Assembly (NCBI GenBank): GCA_964390645.1
Contig: CAYMLL010000170.1
Coordinates: forward strand, 1 to 16,053
Reading direction: 5' to 3'
From: CAYMLL01 sp964390645
GTDB lineage: Bacteria; Planctomycetota; UBA8108
DNA: 16,053 nt
Shown: piece by piece, positions 13,136-16,053 of the stretch
How positions within the stretch are numbered: the stretch's first letter is position 1
Layout: every line of letters starts with the position of its first letter
Notes under the pieces: model-generated
What the model saw: the letters and a program-made list of their open reading frames with translations, nothing else
Told to the model about the DNA's origin: nothing
Databases searched by the model: none
Program-made: the position numbers and the translations under genes

Positions 13136-15970
13136 TCAGGAATTCGGTGGCCGCTCGTGCACCTCAACGACGGTGCGCACGCCATCAGCCGTGAACCGGA
13201 GCGTCGCGCGCAGCCCGTCGAGGCGCTCGAGAACGGTCCCGGCAGGCGCCGTGTTGTCGTCGGAAGCCACGGGGGCCTCGTGCGAGCAGACCAGCGCTCC
13301 CCGCGCGTCAGCCGTGAACTGGCCACCGAGCGGACAGCACGGCAACGAGCCACGAAACGAGCGAAACGCGCCCGGAGTGTCGAGCCCGAGACTCCTCATG
13401 CGCTCTACACGCCGGCGGCTTTCCCGACATGCTTGATGACCGACAGCACGGCGCATCTCGACGAGGATGCCGCGCCAGGTCGGTGATCCCGAGAGATCCA
13501 GGTCGAGCGCGACGTGCGATCCGTCGATCCACGACGTCGCCGGCTTGTCGACCGGCTTGCTCCGCAGCGAGCCGTCCACTGCCTTCGACGCGTCGTTCGT
13601 GGTGCTCGGCGAGGCCTTCCGCTCGTGCTCACTATCGATGACCGCTTCGAGCGTGCCACGATCGAGGGAGACGAAGAGTCCGTCTCCGATGACGGCGTAG
13701 TGGATCGCCTCGGGCCCCCGAACGCTCCCCTCCTCGGCGGGAGACACCGACACGACGCTGACGCCGTGGCGTGGGGGAAGCGTCTCGAACTGCACGGTGC
13801 CGGGAGCCGAGAGCTCGACCTGACCTCTCACAGCAGCGAGAAAGCCCGCGAGGAGAAGCTTGTTCTCGACGTCGATGCGAATGCCCCCGGGATAGCCGTC
13901 GACGAGCTTCTCCAGCAGGTCCTCTGGCAGGCCGGAGTGGGTCTTCAGCTCTGTTCCTTTCGGCGCGTCGCGCACGAAGAGAGACACCCGATCGCCGATC
14001 CACCCGAGAGTCAGAGCCTTCGACTGGCCGACGAGGAGGCCCTGCCCCGAGCTGAAGAGCTGGCCGTCACGGTTCAGGTGGGCGGTCGCCAGCAAGGTCG
14101 TGTCGTCGACGGCTTCGGGGAGGAGGCCGGACTGAGCGGACTCGCCACCGAAGAGATCCTGCATCTGCCGGTACTCGGTCATCTCGAGAAGCGGCAGGAT
14201 AACGGTGTCAAAGCGTCGTGACCGGCGGCCGTCTGCGTCGACACGAGAGGACATCTGCATGCCGATCGGGTCAAAGAAGCGACTCCAGTAGCGCTGATAG
14301 GTGTCTCGAAAGCGATCGTAGGCTTGCTTCTCCTCGAGCGTCACGAGCTCGAGGTCGAGCTCGACGTTGGGTGTCAGGAAGTCGAGGTGACCGTGGATGC
14401 TGCACGCGCCGCTGCGATGGTCGTCGCGCAGACGGTACTCGCCGCGGTCGGGACAGAACAGCATCCGTGACGACAGGTCGTCGTCCGTGATGAGATCGGT
14501 GAGCGCGGTGGCGCCTCTCGCACCCCGAGCGTGTCGCCAGGCGGTCGCGTGCGAGATCGAGCGCAAGCTCGCCGAGCACTCGAGCCGGCGGCGCTCGCGG
14601 AGCTTGAGCCCGGGGCTGACGATGTGCCGAATGGCGGGGTCGGAGAGGAAGAGAAAGGCATCCTCTTCGTGGCTACGTGCGAGCTGCGTACGCACGAACT
14701 TGCGGTCGAGCCCTTCATCCTGTGACGGGATCTCGCCGTCGTACGCGTCCAGCACGCGCTTCAGGCCGACGAGCGAGTTGGAGACGAGCCCGAACCCGTC
14801 GACGTGGACGCTGTACGAGCTGATCGCACGGTCGGGTGAGACGAGGCCGCGAACAGCGTGCGTGCGGTGCTCCACCTCGACACGCCTCGCGGTCGGAAGC
14901 GCCGTGGCAGCGGCAAGACGGTTCTTCTCGAGGTTGGCGAAGAAGAGCGGTGCGGTGGACAGCTCGAAGACGAGGGTGAAGTCGGCGCCCTCACGAAGGA
15001 AGGGATCCCGGCCGGTCGCCGCGACGCGGCGGATCACCAGCGGACCGAGCCTTCGCGCGACGACGCTCGTCGGCAGGCAGAGCTGGCGCTCGAGCCGGGC
15101 TTTGACCCCGGAGTCGTCGGCTCGATCCTCCAACCACTCGACGGCCGGGCTGCCGATCGCATCGGTCCAGTCCGCGAGATCGATCAACGCACGGAAGGAC
15201 CGGGCCTCGAACGAGTACTGGTCCAGTGGCAGGAAGCGTTCGATGGCGTGTGGAAGGGGGTCGCGGCCGGCGAGCATCTCGCTCCACGGGTGCGAGCGAA
15301 TCGTGACACCCGGGATCGACGATACCCGGATCGTCTCGTCCTGAGGGCGGTCGCGTCTCCGTCCCCACCCCACGCCCCGGAGTCGCTCGAGTTGCAACGA
15401 CTCCTCGATCGCAACGGCGCCGGTCGTCAGTTCGAAAGCCGAGTGGGGAGTCCGGCGAATACCCTGCGCGCCAGGGAAGCCGCGCGGCGTCGCTGCAAGG
15501 TCGCGAACCGACAGCCGTTCGAGGGCGAAACGGGCCCACGGTCGAAGCTCGCCCTGACGCGACAGCTCGTTGAAGTGGCGACGGGCTGCAGCCGCCCAGG
15601 CTGCCGGGAGGTCGCGGTCCACCGCCGCGGTGCTCCAGTCGACCGAGACGACGTGACGCGACTCCGCCCACTCGATCGCAAAACGCGTCGGAGCGGGGTC
15701 ACGGGCCGCGAGAAGGACACGCCCGCGACCGCACCCCAGCGACTCGACAAGAAGGTACGTGTCCGGGCCATCGAGCGACCGAACCCGAAGGCTCTTCCCG
15801 CCCGCAGGAGGCGCGACGATGCCGTCGTACCCCAGCTCGCCAAAGAGCTCTCCGGAGCCGCCCCGGAGTCGTGCGACCGGCCGTAAGGTCACGGAAGCCG
15901 AGCTCACAGACCCGGGAATCGACAGCAAAACAATGAATACGACAGAAAAGGCAAAAGCTGAGCGGTACAT
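13136..15970 (-). CDS. Large secreted protein of unknown function with two CP..C-S-x-H Cys motifs
   Basis: A 944-aa exported protein. The ATG at 15970 has a perfect GGAGGT ribosome site (15976-15981) and opens a signal peptide (MYRSAFAFSVVFIVLLSIPG, likely cut near VSSA); the frame upstream of it is not protein-like. I do not recognise the family. The middle contains 'FELSTAPLFFANLEKNRLAAA', 'VHVDGFGLVSNSLVGLKRVLDAYDGE' and 'EDAFLFLSDPAIRHIVSP' (about residues 330-480). Two Cys motifs stand out: 'CPDRGEYRL...CSIHG' (about 505-526) and 'CCPLGGQF...CSHE' (about 876-897). Such CP-G-Y/F...CS-x-H motifs also occur near the C-terminus of planctomycete pseudopilin-like proteins and could bind metal or form disulfides (inference). 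The C-terminus after the second motif is 'LRATLRFTADGVRTVVEVHERPP'. It leads the minus-strand cluster running down to 10337. Confidence 0.82.
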   Translation of the reverse strand: MYRSAFAFSVVFIVLLSIPGSVSSASVTLRPVARLRGGSGELFGELGYDGIVAPPAGGKSLRVRSLDGPDTYLLVESLGCGRGRVLLAARDPAPTRFAIEWAESRHVVSVDWSTAAVDRDLPAAWAAAARRHFNELSRQGELRPWARFALERLSVRDLAATPRGFPGAQGIRRTPHSAFELTTGAVAIEESLQLERLRGVGWGRRRDRPQDETIRVSSIPGVTIRSHPWSEMLAGRDPLPHAIERFLPLDQYSFEARSFRALIDLADWTDAIGSPAVEWLEDRADDSGVKARLERQLCLPTSVVARRLGPLVIRRVAATGRDPFLREGADFTLVFELSTAPLFFANLEKNRLAAATALPTARRVEVEHRTHAVRGLVSPDRAISSYSVHVDGFGLVSNSLVGLKRVLDAYDGEIPSQDEGLDRKFVRTQLARSHEEDAFLFLSDPAIRHIVSPGLKLRERRRLECSASLRSISHATAWRHARGARGATALTDLITDDDLSSRMLFCPDRGEYRLRDDHRSGACSIHGHLDFLTPNVELDLELVTLEEKQAYDRFRDTYQRYWSRFFDPIGMQMSSRVDADGRRSRRFDTVILPLLEMTEYRQMQDLFGGESAQSGLLPEAVDDTTLLATAHLNRDGQLFSSGQGLLVGQSKALTLGWIGDRVSLFVRDAPKGTELKTHSGLPEDLLEKLVDGYPGGIRIDVENKLLLAGFLAAVRGQVELSAPGTVQFETLPPRHGVSVVSVSPAEEGSVRGPEAIHYAVIGDGLFVSLDRGTLEAVIDSEHERKASPSTTNDASKAVDGSLRSKPVDKPATSWIDGSHVALDLDLSGSPTWRGILVEMRRAVGHQACRESRRRVERMRSLGLDTPGAFRSFRGSLPCCPLGGQFTADARGALVCSHEAPVASDDNTAPAGTVLERLDGLRATLRFTADGVRTVVEVHERPPNS

Positions 15971-15990
15971 CTGAGACCTCCACGGTCGTC

Positions 15991-16007
15991 CGCACCTCGT
16001 CGGTGCG
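15991..16007 (-). promoter_or_regulatory. Small hairpin in the leader of the 944-aa gene
   Basis: CGCACC (15991-15996) pairs with GGTGCG (16002-16007) around a 5-base loop, about 20 bases upstream of the start codon and just outside the ribosome site. It may affect mRNA stability or be chance in GC-rich DNA. Upstream promoter sequence is cut by the window edge. Confidence 0.2.
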
Positions 16008-16053
16008 AAGGTACACCATCCAGGTAAACAAACTGCTGGACCACGGCGCAACG

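Noticed and set aside
12704..13486. A 260-aa open frame on plus across the 134-aa gene and the end of the 944-aa gene
   Set aside because: It runs across two minus-strand coding frames and loses protein-like composition in its second half; the minus frames have better codon bias.
14858..15886. A 342-aa open frame on plus opposite the 944-aa secreted protein
   Set aside because: It is a mirror frame with Arg-rich, low-complexity content and no ribosome site; the minus frame has a signal peptide and a perfect Shine-Dalgarno.
1..16053. CRISPR arrays, intact insertion sequences, rRNA or defence islands
   Set aside because: I looked for regularly spaced repeats, transposase motifs, terminal inverted repeats and known defence gene pairs on both strands and saw none.

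Overview
The window looks like a piece of a metagenome-assembled, high-GC Planctomycetota-type chromosome. This is an inference from content: two secreted proteins carry paired EF-hand, dockerin-like modules with the phrase 'FVRGD...LNFLFTGG/LNYLFLG'; there is a fused ThuA-DUF1080 protein; there is a Hanks-type Ser/Thr kinase; and one large secreted protein carries two 'CP..G...C-S-x-H' Cys motifs of a kind I associate with planctomycete secreted proteins. A run of exactly 10 N at 9131-9140 is a scaffold join. GC at third codon positions is so high that nearly every real gene casts a long mirror ORF on the other strand; these shadows are left out. Layout: (1) 1-165, minus: the N-terminus of a membrane-anchored or secreted protein that runs off the left edge. 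It diverges from 272-3124, plus: a 950-aa secreted protein with two LamG-like domains, two PKD-like domains and a C-terminal dockerin-like module. (2) 3178-3228: a strong inverted repeat between two converging genes. (3) 6251-3321, minus: a zinc-ribbon Ser/Thr kinase with an unusual C-terminal domain, followed 39 bp later by the secreted ThuA-DUF1080 protein. (4) 6433-7800, plus: a secreted NHL-repeat propeller with its dockerin-like module at the N-terminus. (5) 7801-8380: a relic zone holding the front end of a broken ECF-type sigma factor and, on the other strand, what looks like the 5' end of a group II intron without a maturase. (6) An SDR oxidoreductase (minus, 9161-8381, interrupted by the N run) divergent from an isocitrate lyase/PEP mutase family enzyme (plus, 9535-10485). 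(7) A minus-strand cluster from 15970 down to 10337: a 944-aa secreted protein of unknown function, a 134-aa unknown protein, a UDP-galactopyranose-mutase-like flavoprotein with apparently eroded cofactor motifs, and a family 2 glycosyltransferase joined to it by a TTGA stop/start overlap. The glycosyltransferase tail overlaps the tail of the lyase gene by 149 bp. How the parts may work together (inference): the secreted LamG/PKD, NHL and ThuA-DUF1080 proteins suit an organism that breaks down or binds polysaccharides outside the cytoplasm. The flavoprotein-glycosyltransferase pair points to cell-surface glycan synthesis. I did not find a CRISPR array, tRNA, rRNA, intact insertion sequence, or a clearly recognisable defence system. 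The most unusual items are the relic zone, the degenerate flavoprotein in a translationally coupled pair, the kinase with a chaperone-like C-terminal domain, and the uncharacterised 944-aa + 134-aa pair.
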